From Bacteroidota bacterium (GTDB taxonomy: Bacteria; Bacteroidota; Ignavibacteria; SZUA-365): a stretch of DNA of 12,388 nt. Where the stretch lies: positions 1 to 12,388 of the forward strand of contig JAGTUW010000165.1 in the NCBI GenBank assembly GCA_018224345.1, in the 5' to 3' direction. The number at the start of each line of letters is the position of its first letter. The stretch's first letter is position 1. Below, one piece after another: positions 1 through 7,165 of the stretch. The notes beneath the pieces are model-generated. The model did no database searches. It was not told where the DNA came from and saw nothing but the letters and a program-made list of their open reading frames with translations. Made by a program: the position numbers and the translations under genes.

Positions 1-48
1 GCGGCGAAACCAGAAGAGAGCCGGGGCGGTATCCGTGAGCGTTGTCAT
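1..48 (-). CDS. phr: DNA photolyase/cryptochrome, N-terminal fragment (runs off left edge)
   Basis: Only the first 16 codons are present: ATG at 48-46, reading MTTLTDTAPALFWFRR up to the window edge. The ending ALFWFRR matches the first beta strand of the photolyase/cryptochrome alpha/beta domain, which in this family normally continues as DLRL-DN. Photolyases use light and a reduced FAD cofactor to split pyrimidine dimers in DNA. A good Shine-Dalgarno site (AGGAG, plus-strand CTCCT at 55-59) lies 6 bases before the ATG and supports this start. The gene diverges from the TonB receptor across a 287-bp intergenic region. The call rests on a very short N-terminal match. The FAD-binding domain is outside the window, so photolyase and cryptochrome, or their subclasses, cannot be separated here. 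Confidence 0.62.
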   Translation of the reverse strand, partial: MTTLTDTAPALFWFRR

Positions 49-54
49 GATATA

Positions 55-59
55 CTCCT
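55..59 (-). promoter_or_regulatory. Shine-Dalgarno site of the photolyase-like gene
   Basis: The minus strand reads AGGAG-TATATC-ATG. This is a strong ribosome binding site with a 6-base spacer, and it fixes the start of the partial gene at the left edge. Confidence 0.6.
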
Positions 60-124
60 GCAGAATAGGTGCGGTGTCCGTGTTAAGATGAAAACAGTGA
101 TGCTTAATAAATGATTTCATCCGG

Positions 125-175
125 CGTCAGGGCAGCATCGGAACGATACGGCGGAAGAAACGTCAGGTGACGTCA
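125..175. repeat. CGTCA repeat cluster with TGACGTCA palindrome; candidate operator
   Basis: CGTCA occurs at 125-129, 161-165 and 171-175; the first two copies extend to CGTCAGG. The last two copies are ACGTCA at 160-165 and 170-175, exactly 10 bp apart, one helical turn. The second overlaps a perfect 8-bp palindrome, TGACGTCA (168-175). ACGTCA-GG-TGACGT (160-173) is also an inverted repeat. The cluster sits between the divergent photolyase and receptor genes, where a shared regulator could bind. It is a visible pattern only; no regulator family is implied. Confidence 0.35.
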
Positions 176-230
176 TGTTTCCGGAGGATCGTGAATACGA
201 GTGGACCTGGCGCTAACGAAGGACTAACAC

Positions 231-265
231 TGTCGCAATTATCGCTGAATACTGATGTCGCAATT
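231..265. repeat. 10-bp direct repeat TGTCGCAATT, twice, upstream of the receptor gene
   Basis: TGTCGCAATT occurs at 231-240 and again, identical, at 256-265, a 25-bp period. The copies lie about 70-105 bp before the receptor start codon, where an activator or repressor would act. An AT-rich stretch containing TATAAA (284-289) follows and could be part of the promoter, but no well-spaced -35 partner is clear. A role in regulating the receptor operon is inference from position. Confidence 0.4.
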
Positions 266-335
266 TACAGTTACTGAAATTGTTATAAAACAGGATTACG
301 AACAACACATTTTTCAAATATTTTTTTCAAGGACC

Positions 336-3206
336 ATGCGTACCACACTTCTCCTTACCACCATTCTTTCCCTCCTCAACCTTTTCGCTCCGGGTGTCTC
401 TGCTCAGGACACCGGTAAGATCAGAGGAAAGCTGGTTGACGCATCAAACGGTGAGGCACTGATCGGTGCCAATGTCATACTCGCCGGGCATACGCTCGGC
501 GCGGCGACGGACATTGACGGTAATTTCACCATTGATCCTGTCCCTGAGGGGACTTACTCACTAAAAGCATCGATGATCGGCTACGCGAGAAAGACTGTCA
601 CCGGTATCGTTGTAAAGGCGGGAGAAATCACCCGACTCAATATCGACCTTGTCTCCGAAGCCTACGAGATGGAGGAGGTAGTTGTAGAGGCAAATCTGTT
701 GCTCAACAATGAAATCGGCCTTCTCAAGGATCGTCAACGCGCCACATCGATTTCCGATGCGATCAGCTCGGAAGATATTTCCCGTTCCGGTTCTGGCGAC
801 GCCGCATCGGCGATGACAAAAGTAACCGGAGCATCTGTCGTGGACGGCAAATACATATTTATTCGCGGACTCGGAGAACGCTACTCCGCCACACAGCTCA
901 ACGGTGCGGAGGTGCCGAGCGCGGATCCGAACCGAAGAGCCGTTCAACTCGACATCTTTCCTTCATCGATGCTGGAAAACATCGTTACGACGAAGAATTT
1001 CACTCCGGACAAGCCGGGGAATTTTACCGGCGGAAATGTCAACATTTCAACGAAATCATATCCCGACCGGATGTATTTCACATTGAGCACCTCCACATCC
1101 TACAACTCACAGAGCACCGGTAGTACGGAGTTCCTGACGTATCGGGGAGGATCCACGGATTGGCTCGGCATCGATGACGGCACCCGCGCAGTACCGGATG
1201 TGTTCGACGATGCTGATCTGGTCATCCCTGACATCGGAGCTGCGTATACGGACGAAGAAAAGGCGCTGGAGTTGGACCGCCTGTCGAATGAATTCAACTC
1301 CGTGATGGCACCGACACGCAAGACCGCCCCGGTCAATCAGGGCTATGCCATGTCATTCGGAAATCAGACGGATCTTTTCGGCCGACAGCTCGGCTATCTG
1401 GCCAGTCTGACGTATTCACGGAAATATTCCATGTACGACGATGGTCGCGTGGCGCGATACTACCTGGCCGGACATGTCGATCAGAGCGATGAACTGACGA
1501 ATCATTACGATTTACGTGATCAGAAATCGACGGAAGAAGTCCTGTGGGGAGGATTGGTGAATCTGAGTTACAAGCCCGCGGATCTGCATGAATTTGGCGT
1601 CAATATCATTTATAATCGTTCCGCCGACAATACCGCACGATATCTTGCGGGTTCCTTCCCGCGCGATCTGACCGGGAATGCCGTCTATGAAACACGAACA
1701 CTGCATTACACAGAGCGTGAATTGCAGACTTACCAGCTTCGAGGAAAACACAACATTCCCGCTCTGGGCGGTCTGATGGCGGAATGGAATGCTTCGATTT
1801 CCAGTAATACGCAGGACGAACCCGATTTGCGTTTCTTTACGAACAATTTCACGATCCGTGATTTCGCCGAGGTCCCCGATACCATTTATGCGATACGCCA
1901 ATCCATCTATCCCATTCCATCGCGGTATTTCCGAACATTGCAAGAAGACAACACCTCTTTCAGTCTGGATATGACACTGCCGTTTTCACAGTGGAGCAAT
2001 CTTGCCGCATCACTGAAATTCGGAACAGCGGGCTCAGTGAAGGACCGGACCTTCCGTGAGCGTCGATTCGACATCGCGCAGGACCGGGCACGTTATGACG
2101 GTGACCCGGAGGCCTTTTTCCAGCCGGAAAATGTCGGCATTCTTGAGAGCCAGAGTACGTCGGAGTTTTATCGCTTCGGCAATTATGTCAAGGACGCAAC
2201 CCAGCCATCGAGCAACTATGACGGGGCACAGGACGTCTACGCAGCCTATGCGATGGTCGATGTACCGGTGACGAAATCGCTGCGTGTCATCACCGGCGCA
2301 CGCATGGAGAATACGACCATCGATGTCGGCAGTATGGACAGTTCACTCGCCCGGGGTACGATGGACAACCTCGATATTCTGCCTGCGGCAAGCCTCCTCT
2401 ACAATGTGTACGAGGATATGAACATCCGTGCGTCCTATGGCCGCACGCTCGCAAGACCGACGTTTCGTGAACTGGCACCATACGCCTCGTTCAACTTTGT
2501 CAACGATTTCACCTTTATCGGGAACAGCGGCCTCGAGCGCACGCTGATTGAAAACTATGATCTACGATGGGAGTGGTTTACGCGTGCCGGCGAAATCGTC
2601 GCATTCAGTGGATTCTACAAGGATTTCGCCAATCCGATAGAGCGCGTGTTTCTCAATATCAACGGTGAAGTGCAATATCAGAACGTGGACAACGCCCGTG
2701 TGTATGGACTGGAATTTGAATTCCGTAAGCGACTCGATCAGATTTCGGCTCTTCTCGACAATTTCTCCGTTGGCATGAACGCTACGTGGATTGTCTCCCG
2801 TGTCGACATTTCGGAGTCAGAGATGGAGATTATCCGGACGATCAACCCTTACGCCGAACAGACGCGCGAGCTGCAGGGGCAGTCACCGTACCTGCTCAAT
2901 ATCAATCTCTCATGGCAACATCCGGGTCTCGGTACCGCAGTCAGCCTGTATTTCAATTCATTCGGCGAGCGTCTCTCCGCAGTCAGCATGGGCGGGACCC
3001 CCAATGTGTATGAGCAGTCGCGGGAAATGCTGGATCTGATTATCTCCCAGCGCCTCTTCATGGGATTTGCTCTGAAGCTCAGTGCAAAAAATCTTCTCAA
3101 CGACCCGGTCGAGCATGTACACAATTACAAGGACCGGAAATTTTACTATCAGAGTTACTCGGCCGGACGCGAATTCTCACTGGGTTTTTCCTACACTTTT
3201 GAATAG
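336..3206 (+). CDS. TonB-dependent outer-membrane receptor with CarboxypepD-regulatory-like N-terminal domain
   Basis: A 956-residue gated outer-membrane channel that would import a substrate using TonB-ExbBD energy. Residues 1-23 form a signal peptide (cleavage after VSA, before QD). Residues about 27-110 are a CarboxypepD_reg-like beta-sandwich (GKLVDASNGEALIGANV, then DGNFTIDPVPEGTYSL). EEVVV at 113-117 resembles a TonB box. The plug spans about 135-243 and has the typical IRGLGERYSATQLNGAEVP and GGNVNISTK segments. The rest is the beta-barrel, ending GREFSLGFSYTFE. An upstream in-frame ATG at 255 would add 27 polar residues before the signal peptide, so the start at 336 is preferred, although its AAGGA motif is only 2 bases from the ATG. 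No STN anti-sigma domain is present. The gene lies 41 bp ahead of the beta-helix gene with no terminator between them, so co-transcription is likely. The substrate is unknown; nothing seen identifies it as iron, vitamin or glycan. Confidence 0.9.
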   Translation: MRTTLLLTTILSLLNLFAPGVSAQDTGKIRGKLVDASNGEALIGANVILAGHTLGAATDIDGNFTIDPVPEGTYSLKASMIGYARKTVTGIVVKAGEITRLNIDLVSEAYEMEEVVVEANLLLNNEIGLLKDRQRATSISDAISSEDISRSGSGDAASAMTKVTGASVVDGKYIFIRGLGERYSATQLNGAEVPSADPNRRAVQLDIFPSSMLENIVTTKNFTPDKPGNFTGGNVNISTKSYPDRMYFTLSTSTSYNSQSTGSTEFLTYRGGSTDWLGIDDGTRAVPDVFDDADLVIPDIGAAYTDEEKALELDRLSNEFNSVMAPTRKTAPVNQGYAMSFGNQTDLFGRQLGYLASLTYSRKYSMYDDGRVARYYLAGHVDQSDELTNHYDLRDQKSTEEVLWGGLVNLSYKPADLHEFGVNIIYNRSADNTARYLAGSFPRDLTGNAVYETRTLHYTERELQTYQLRGKHNIPALGGLMAEWNASISSNTQDEPDLRFFTNNFTIRDFAEVPDTIYAIRQSIYPIPSRYFRTLQEDNTSFSLDMTLPFSQWSNLAASLKFGTAGSVKDRTFRERRFDIAQDRARYDGDPEAFFQPENVGILESQSTSEFYRFGNYVKDATQPSSNYDGAQDVYAAYAMVDVPVTKSLRVITGARMENTTIDVGSMDSSLARGTMDNLDILPAASLLYNVYEDMNIRASYGRTLARPTFRELAPYASFNFVNDFTFIGNSGLERTLIENYDLRWEWFTRAGEIVAFSGFYKDFANPIERVFLNINGEVQYQNVDNARVYGLEFEFRKRLDQISALLDNFSVGMNATWIVSRVDISESEMEIIRTINPYAEQTRELQGQSPYLLNINLSWQHPGLGTAVSLYFNSFGERLSAVSMGGTPNVYEQSREMLDLIISQRLFMGFALKLSAKNLLNDPVEHVHNYKDRKFYYQSYSAGREFSLGFSYTFE

Positions 3207-3236
3207 CAGCAATTATTCATCTTTTTCATAATATCT

Positions 3237-3240
3237 GGAG
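3237..3240 (+). promoter_or_regulatory. Shine-Dalgarno site GGAG deciding the start at 3248
   Basis: GGAG lies 7 bases before ATG 3248. An in-frame TTG directly upstream (3245) is less likely as the start because the spacing and codon both favour the ATG. Confidence 0.55.
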
Positions 3241-3247
3241 CCAATTG

Positions 3248-6139
3248 ATGCGAAATTTCTTTATGATCTTGTTCATGTTTTCGTTGGTGTTCGTTTTCAC
3301 TGTGGATGCACAGAATGTCATCCAGGTGACGGACGATGATGTCGCCGGTGATGTCACATGGACGGCGAACAACACTTACATTCTCAACGGGTTTGTCTTC
3401 GTCGAGGACGGTGGAACGCTGACCATCGAGCCGGGGACGGTGATCAAAGGCAAGCCCGGCCAGTCGGAAAACGCCAGTGCACTGATCGTCGCCCAGGGCG
3501 GGAAAATTTTCGCCAACGGCACGAAAGAAAAACCGATCACTTTTACCGCCGAAGCAGATCAGCTCAATGGCAATCTGCCTCTCGATGCCCGTGGTCTGTG
3601 GGGCGGGGTCATTCTGCTCGGACGTGCGGGTCTCAACACCGCCAACAATCGCGGTCACATCGAAGGTATTCCTTCCACCGAGATCCGCGGCGCCTATGGC
3701 GGTGACAATGACGACGATAATTCGGGCGTGCTGCGCTACGTCTCGATTCGTTATGGCGGCTCGAATATCGGCGAAGGCAATGAGATCAACGGTCTGACCA
3801 TGGGCGGTATCGGACGCGGGACGATCGTCGAATATATCGAAGTGTTCAACAATGCCGACGACGGCTTCGAATGGTTCGGCGGGACGGTGAATACACGCTA
3901 TCTCGTGGCCGCATTCAATGAAGATGACTCCTACGATTATGATGAAGGCTTCCGTGGTCGCGGACAATTCTGGTTTGCGCTTCAATCCGACGAAGCTGGC
4001 AACCGGGCAGGCGAGCATGACGGCGGCACTGTTCCCGAAGACGGCATGCCATATGCAATGCCGGATATCTACAATGTGACGTACATCGGCAGCGGTGTCA
4101 GTTCCATCAATGCCGACAATGACCTCGTATTTACTTTTCGCGACAATGCCGGTGGCAAGTACCGCAACAGTATATTTACAGATTATGCAGCACATGGCGT
4201 GCGGATCGAGGATCTCGACAGTGGTGAAGACAGCCGTGCCCGCCTCGATGCCGGTGAGCTGATTCTCGCCAACAACATCTGGTGGGGCTTCGGAGCCGGA
4301 GCGGGACTGGAAGGTGTGGCGCCGCAGGACTTCGTGCGCGACTATCTCGCCGCGAACAACAACAGCCTTGTTGATCCGATGTTATACGGGATCAGCCGTA
4401 GTAACGATCAGGGTCTCGATCCGCGTCCGAAATCTGGCAGTCCGGCGCTGTCGGGTGCGGTCACGCCGCCGAACGACGGTTTTTACACGACGGTCAATTA
4501 CAAAGGAGCATTCGGTCCGAATGACAGCTGGGCACATGGATGGACCGCGATTTCCCAACTCGGTATTCTCAAGCCACTGGAGAGTGCCGTCATTCAGGTG
4601 ACCGATGATGACGTTGTGGGTGATGTCACATGGACGGCGAACAACACTTACATTCTCAACGGTTTCGTTTTCGTCGAAGACGGCGGTACGCTGACCATCG
4701 AGCCGGGGACGGTGATCAAGGGCAAGCCCGGCCAGGCGGAAAACGCCAGTGCACTGATCGTCGCCCAGGGTGGGAAAATTTTCGCCAACGGCACGAAAGA
4801 AAAACCGATCACTTTTACCGCCGAAGCTGATCAGCTCAACGGCAATCTGCCCCTCGATGCCCGTGGTCTGTGGGGCGGGGTCATTGTGCTCGGACGCGCC
4901 GGGCTCAACACCGCCAACAATCGCGGTCATATTGAAGGTATTCCTTCCACCGAGATCCGCGGCGCCTATGGTGGTGACAATGACGACGACAATTCGGGTG
5001 TGTTGCGCTACGTCTCGATTCGTTACGGCGGGTCGAATATCGGTGAAGGCAATGAGATCAACGGTTTGACCATGGGTGGTGTCGGACGCGGGACGACCAT
5101 CGAGTTCATCGAAGTCGCGAACAATGCCGACGACGGTTTCGAATGGTTCGGTGGGACGGTGGATACGCGCTATCTCGTGGCCTCATTCAATGAAGACGAT
5201 TCCTACGATTATGACGAAGGGTTTCGTGGTCGCGGACAGTTCTGGTTTGCCCTTCAATCCGACGAAGTTGGCAACCGGGCAGGCGAGCACGACGGCGGCA
5301 CGGTTCCCGAAGACGGCATGCCGTATGCGAGTCCGGATATCTACAATGCCACGTACATCGGCATCGGTGTCAGTTCCATCAATGCCGATAATGACCTTGT
5401 ATTCATTTTCCGTGACAATGCCGGTGGCAAGTACCGCAACAGTATATTCACGGATTTCGCGGCACATGGCGTGCGGATCGAGGATCTCGCCAGTGGTGAA
5501 GACAGCCGTGCCCGCCTCGATGCCGGTGAGCTGATTCTCGCCAACAACATCTGGTGGGGTTTCGGAGCCGGTGCTGGGCTGGAAGGTGTGGCGCTGCAGG
5601 ACTTCGTGCGCGACTATCTCGCCGCGAACAACAATCGCATCGTCGATCCGATGTTGCGGAACATTTCCCGTGACGCGACGAGCAGTCTGGATCCACGGCC
5701 TGCAGCCGGAAGTCCCGCACTCACCGGCGCGGTCACACCGCCGAACGACGGGTTCTTCACACCGACGGATTATGTCGGCGCATTTGGCCCGGACCACAAC
5801 TGGGCCAGTGGCTGGACCTTCCTGACCTCATCGAATATCCTGGGTATTCGCAGCACATTCGAGGCGACGATCCCCTCGGGAGTCCTGTTGCAGCAGAATT
5901 ACCCGAATCCCTTCAATCCTTCCACGACCATCGCATTCGCCCTGCCGAAAGCGTCGCAGGTCCGCCTGGATGTTCACGACGTGTTCGGTCGCAGAGTCGG
6001 GACGTTGGTGGATGGGCGTCGTGAAGCCGGCAGTTACAGTATAAGCTGGACGGCGAACAATCTGCCCAGCGGCACCTATTTTTACACATTGCAAACCGAC
6101 ATCGGAATGCAGATGAAGAAAATGGTGCTTATGAAATAA
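3248..6139 (+). CDS. Secreted T9SS cargo protein with two tandem, near-identical beta-helix-like units
   Basis: A 963-residue exported protein. Residues 1-21 are a signal peptide (cleavage after VDA). Unit 1 is residues 24-447 and unit 2 is 448-871, aligned without gaps up to the GWT motif near each unit's end. Residues about 876-963 are a T9SS type A sorting domain with NYPNPFNPSTTI (from 884), a GRRVGTLVDG turn, LPSGTYFYTL and a basic end MKKMVLMK. Each unit opens with NTYILNGFVFVEDGGTLTIEPGTVIKG-type text, a repetitive hydrophobic/Gly pattern suggesting a right-handed parallel beta-helix. Each also carries acidic blocks (GDNDDDNSG at about 152; EDDSYDYDEGFRGRGQFWF at about 225; AGEHDGG at 254) repeated 424 residues later. 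The family occurs widely as an uncharacterised surface protein, as far as I recall usually with one unit. Position 41 bp after a TonB receptor suggests a shared task such as capturing a ligand at the cell surface; that role is inference. Confidence 0.85.
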   Translation: MRNFFMILFMFSLVFVFTVDAQNVIQVTDDDVAGDVTWTANNTYILNGFVFVEDGGTLTIEPGTVIKGKPGQSENASALIVAQGGKIFANGTKEKPITFTAEADQLNGNLPLDARGLWGGVILLGRAGLNTANNRGHIEGIPSTEIRGAYGGDNDDDNSGVLRYVSIRYGGSNIGEGNEINGLTMGGIGRGTIVEYIEVFNNADDGFEWFGGTVNTRYLVAAFNEDDSYDYDEGFRGRGQFWFALQSDEAGNRAGEHDGGTVPEDGMPYAMPDIYNVTYIGSGVSSINADNDLVFTFRDNAGGKYRNSIFTDYAAHGVRIEDLDSGEDSRARLDAGELILANNIWWGFGAGAGLEGVAPQDFVRDYLAANNNSLVDPMLYGISRSNDQGLDPRPKSGSPALSGAVTPPNDGFYTTVNYKGAFGPNDSWAHGWTAISQLGILKPLESAVIQVTDDDVVGDVTWTANNTYILNGFVFVEDGGTLTIEPGTVIKGKPGQAENASALIVAQGGKIFANGTKEKPITFTAEADQLNGNLPLDARGLWGGVIVLGRAGLNTANNRGHIEGIPSTEIRGAYGGDNDDDNSGVLRYVSIRYGGSNIGEGNEINGLTMGGVGRGTTIEFIEVANNADDGFEWFGGTVDTRYLVASFNEDDSYDYDEGFRGRGQFWFALQSDEVGNRAGEHDGGTVPEDGMPYASPDIYNATYIGIGVSSINADNDLVFIFRDNAGGKYRNSIFTDFAAHGVRIEDLASGEDSRARLDAGELILANNIWWGFGAGAGLEGVALQDFVRDYLAANNNRIVDPMLRNISRDATSSLDPRPAAGSPALTGAVTPPNDGFFTPTDYVGAFGPDHNWASGWTFLTSSNILGIRSTFEATIPSGVLLQQNYPNPFNPSTTIAFALPKASQVRLDVHDVFGRRVGTLVDGRREAGSYSISWTANNLPSGTYFYTLQTDIGMQMKKMVLMK
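3317..4588 (+). repeat. Tandem unit 1 (1272 bp) of the beta-helix protein gene
   Basis: First copy of a 1272-bp in-frame repeat. It starts at the VIQVTDDDV codons just after the signal peptide and ends where the same codons recur at 4589. No gap is needed against unit 2: landmark codons such as the Trp at 4541 recur at exactly +1272 (5813). The longest identical run noticed is 56 bases (3500-3555 against 4772-4827). Confidence 0.93.
4589..5860 (+). repeat. Tandem unit 2 (1272 bp) of the beta-helix protein gene
   Basis: Second copy of the 1272-bp unit. By hand count about 18 residues differ from unit 1 over the first roughly 350 positions. About 22 differ over the following roughly 65 positions up to the GWT motif. 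Most nucleotide differences in the first part are at third codon positions. The T9SS sorting domain follows directly. Confidence 0.93.
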
Positions 6140-6179
6140 TCGGAGCACTGGGGATTATTGCCCCGAAAGAATCTCCTGC

Positions 6180-6214
6180 AACCGCTCATCCCTGTCATTC
6201 GGGGATGGGCGGTT
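6180..6214. terminator. Hairpin between convergent genes; probable terminator
   Basis: ACCGCTCATCCC (6181-6192) pairs with GGGATGGGCGGT (6202-6213) around a 9-base loop. The stem is 12 bp with one G-U pair, extended by an A-T pair at 6180/6214. It lies 41 bp after the stop of the beta-helix gene and just beyond the stop of the convergent small membrane gene, so it could serve both strands. The T-run after the stem is short (TTTGCG), so termination strength is uncertain. Confidence 0.5.
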
Positions 6215-6223
6215 TGCGTTCCA

Positions 6224-6457
6224 TCAATTCGACAAAAGCTCTTCTGCCTCCCTGAGCACTTTCTTCCCCTCGTCCGGCAGGGTATCATGACCGAGGTAGT
6301 GCATGACAATAGCGAGCGCGATGACGATGACGGCAAGGGAGACGGCGAAACGAAACAGCTTTCTGAACAAAGTGAACACCAGTGAGAGCAACAGGCTGAC
6401 GAGCAGTACGCCCAGGATGGGGTATTCCGTGATTGTGCTTAAGATACTGTCCAACAC
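6224..6457 (-). CDS. Small two-helix membrane protein, unknown function
   Basis: A 77-residue protein beginning MLDSILSTITEYPILG. Two hydrophobic stretches, about residues 14-31 (ILGVLLVSLLLSLVFTLF) and 38-56 (AVSLAVIVIALAIVMHYLG), are separated by a basic RKLFR linker. A short charged tail follows (DEGKKVLREAEELLSN). This suggests a hairpin in the inner membrane. The start is GTG at 6457 or TTG at 6454; AGG in ACAGGCCT is better spaced for the TTG. A stop codon lies a few codons upstream, so the gene is not longer. Plus-strand frames over the same bases give polar, low-quality translations, so the minus strand is preferred. I do not recognise a family. It stands alone, convergent with the receptor operon. 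Confidence 0.55.
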   Translation of the reverse strand: MLDSILSTITEYPILGVLLVSLLLSLVFTLFRKLFRFAVSLAVIVIALAIVMHYLGHDTLPDEGKKVLREAEELLSN

Positions 6458-6590
6458 AGGCCTGTCGTCAATAGTGAATCACTAGCGTTACTGCCGGAAA
6501 TCTACGAAATCGATGTATCATCTCCATGTGTGGCGGCTGCAGGAACATGAGGTGGCGGAGTTTGACTCATGGAGGGGTACGTGGAGGCCG

Positions 6591-6606
6591 AGAGACTGTG
6601 GTCTCT
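6591..6606. repeat. Perfect short hairpin AGAGAC-TGTG-GTCTCT
   Basis: A 6-bp perfect inverted repeat with a 4-base spacer. It lies in the 244-bp stretch between the small membrane gene (start near 6457) and the 135-residue gene (start 6702), about 95 bp before the latter. It could be an operator half-site pair or a leader hairpin. Apart from it, 6458-6701 shows no convincing gene or RNA. Confidence 0.3.
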
Positions 6607-6701
6607 GTCAGATTCTTCCGATGATGAAAGGATGATTTTCCTGATCGTTCCAGCTACTTCCAATGTATGTTATCATTCCCTGATTCGTTGTATTTTAAGA
6701 A

Positions 6702-7109
6702 ATGGCCACTCGCATCAGCATACCCTTTACGTTGCCGGAAGTTTATCACGGCCTTGCCGAAGCGCACGGGCGCGCACATGTCGATGATTTCGGTCTGCAT
6801 ATCGAGTACCGTGTCGAGGATGCCGTCTTCGGTGTGTTGAAGTCACGGATTCGTGAACTCGATATTCCCTTCGATGACATCGATGACATTCGCCTGATCG
6901 ATGGATGGTTCAGATGCAGGCTCGTTGTGCAGTTGCACAGTCTGCATGCCATCGCAGATTTCCCGGCCTCAAAAAGCGGACGCCTGGAGCTGAAGCTCAA
7001 GCGGGAACACCGTCAGCGGGCAAGGGAGTTTTATTCCCACCTCTCACTGCGTCTTTCCGAAGAACGGCTTCGTCATCTCGAGCAACCGGGGGAATGGGAA
7101 GATAATTAA
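6702..7109 (+). CDS. Conserved-looking small protein, possibly PH-like fold; upstream of tex
   Basis: A 135-residue soluble protein with no signal peptide or membrane segment. Residues about 13-40 look like beta strands (VDDFGLHIEYRVEDAVFGVLKSR). An acidic turn follows (FDDIDDI, about 57-63), then alternating strands (WFRCRLVVQLHSLHAIADFP and GRLELKL). It ends in a strongly charged C-terminal helix (KREHRQRAREFYSHLSLRLSEERLRHLE). A run of strands capped by a C-terminal helix resembles small bacterial PH-like domains, but no diagnostic motif confirms it. The ATG at 6702 lacks a clear Shine-Dalgarno site. The gene ends 56 bp before the preferred tex start with no terminator between, so the two may be co-transcribed. 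Function unknown. Confidence 0.6.
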   Translation: MATRISIPFTLPEVYHGLAEAHGRAHVDDFGLHIEYRVEDAVFGVLKSRIRELDIPFDDIDDIRLIDGWFRCRLVVQLHSLHAIADFPASKSGRLELKLKREHRQRAREFYSHLSLRLSEERLRHLEQPGEWEDN

Positions 7110-7152
7110 AGGAGTGACCTTCGTCTGTGTCACCGAATCAGAATGATGGAAC

Positions 7153-7158
7153 AAGGGA
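7153..7158 (+). promoter_or_regulatory. Shine-Dalgarno-like AAGGGA supporting the tex start at 7166
   Basis: AAGGGA lies 7 bases before ATG 7166. A competing GTG at 7127 has AAAGGAG (7108-7114), but with a 12-base spacer. It would add 13 polar residues that Tex proteins do not usually carry. Confidence 0.45.
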
Positions 7159-7165
7159 TTCATTC

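Noticed and set aside
255..335. Upstream in-frame ATG of the receptor at 255
   Set aside because: It would put 27 polar and charged residues before a clean signal peptide, and the ATG falls within the promoter-proximal direct repeat. ATG 336 fits better.
561..947. 128-codon minus-strand open frame inside the receptor gene
   Set aside because: Antisense to the conserved N-terminal and plug domains of the receptor; no recognisable protein features.
1512..1943. 143-codon minus-strand open frame inside the receptor gene
   Set aside because: Antisense to the receptor barrel; no domain, signal or ribosome binding site of note.
3191..4195. 334-codon open frame on the minus strand inside the beta-helix gene (with 4382-4930 and 5183-5797 also open)
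   Set aside because: It is antisense to a clearly real secreted protein, recurs in both tandem units because the DNA is duplicated, and has no domain or signal. The openness follows from codon bias.
3317..5860. Possibility that the large tandem repeat is a mobile element or a CRISPR-like array
   Set aside because: There are only two 1272-bp copies, both in frame within one coding sequence, with no transposase, terminal inverted repeats or spacers.
6158..6385. 75-codon plus-strand open frame after the beta-helix gene
   Set aside because: Lies over the probable terminator and opposite the membrane-like minus-strand protein, whose composition is far more protein-like.
6569..6787. 72-codon plus-strand open frame before the 135-residue gene
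   Set aside because: Overlaps the better-supported gene at 6702 out of frame, and its translation is Cys/Arg-rich without pattern.
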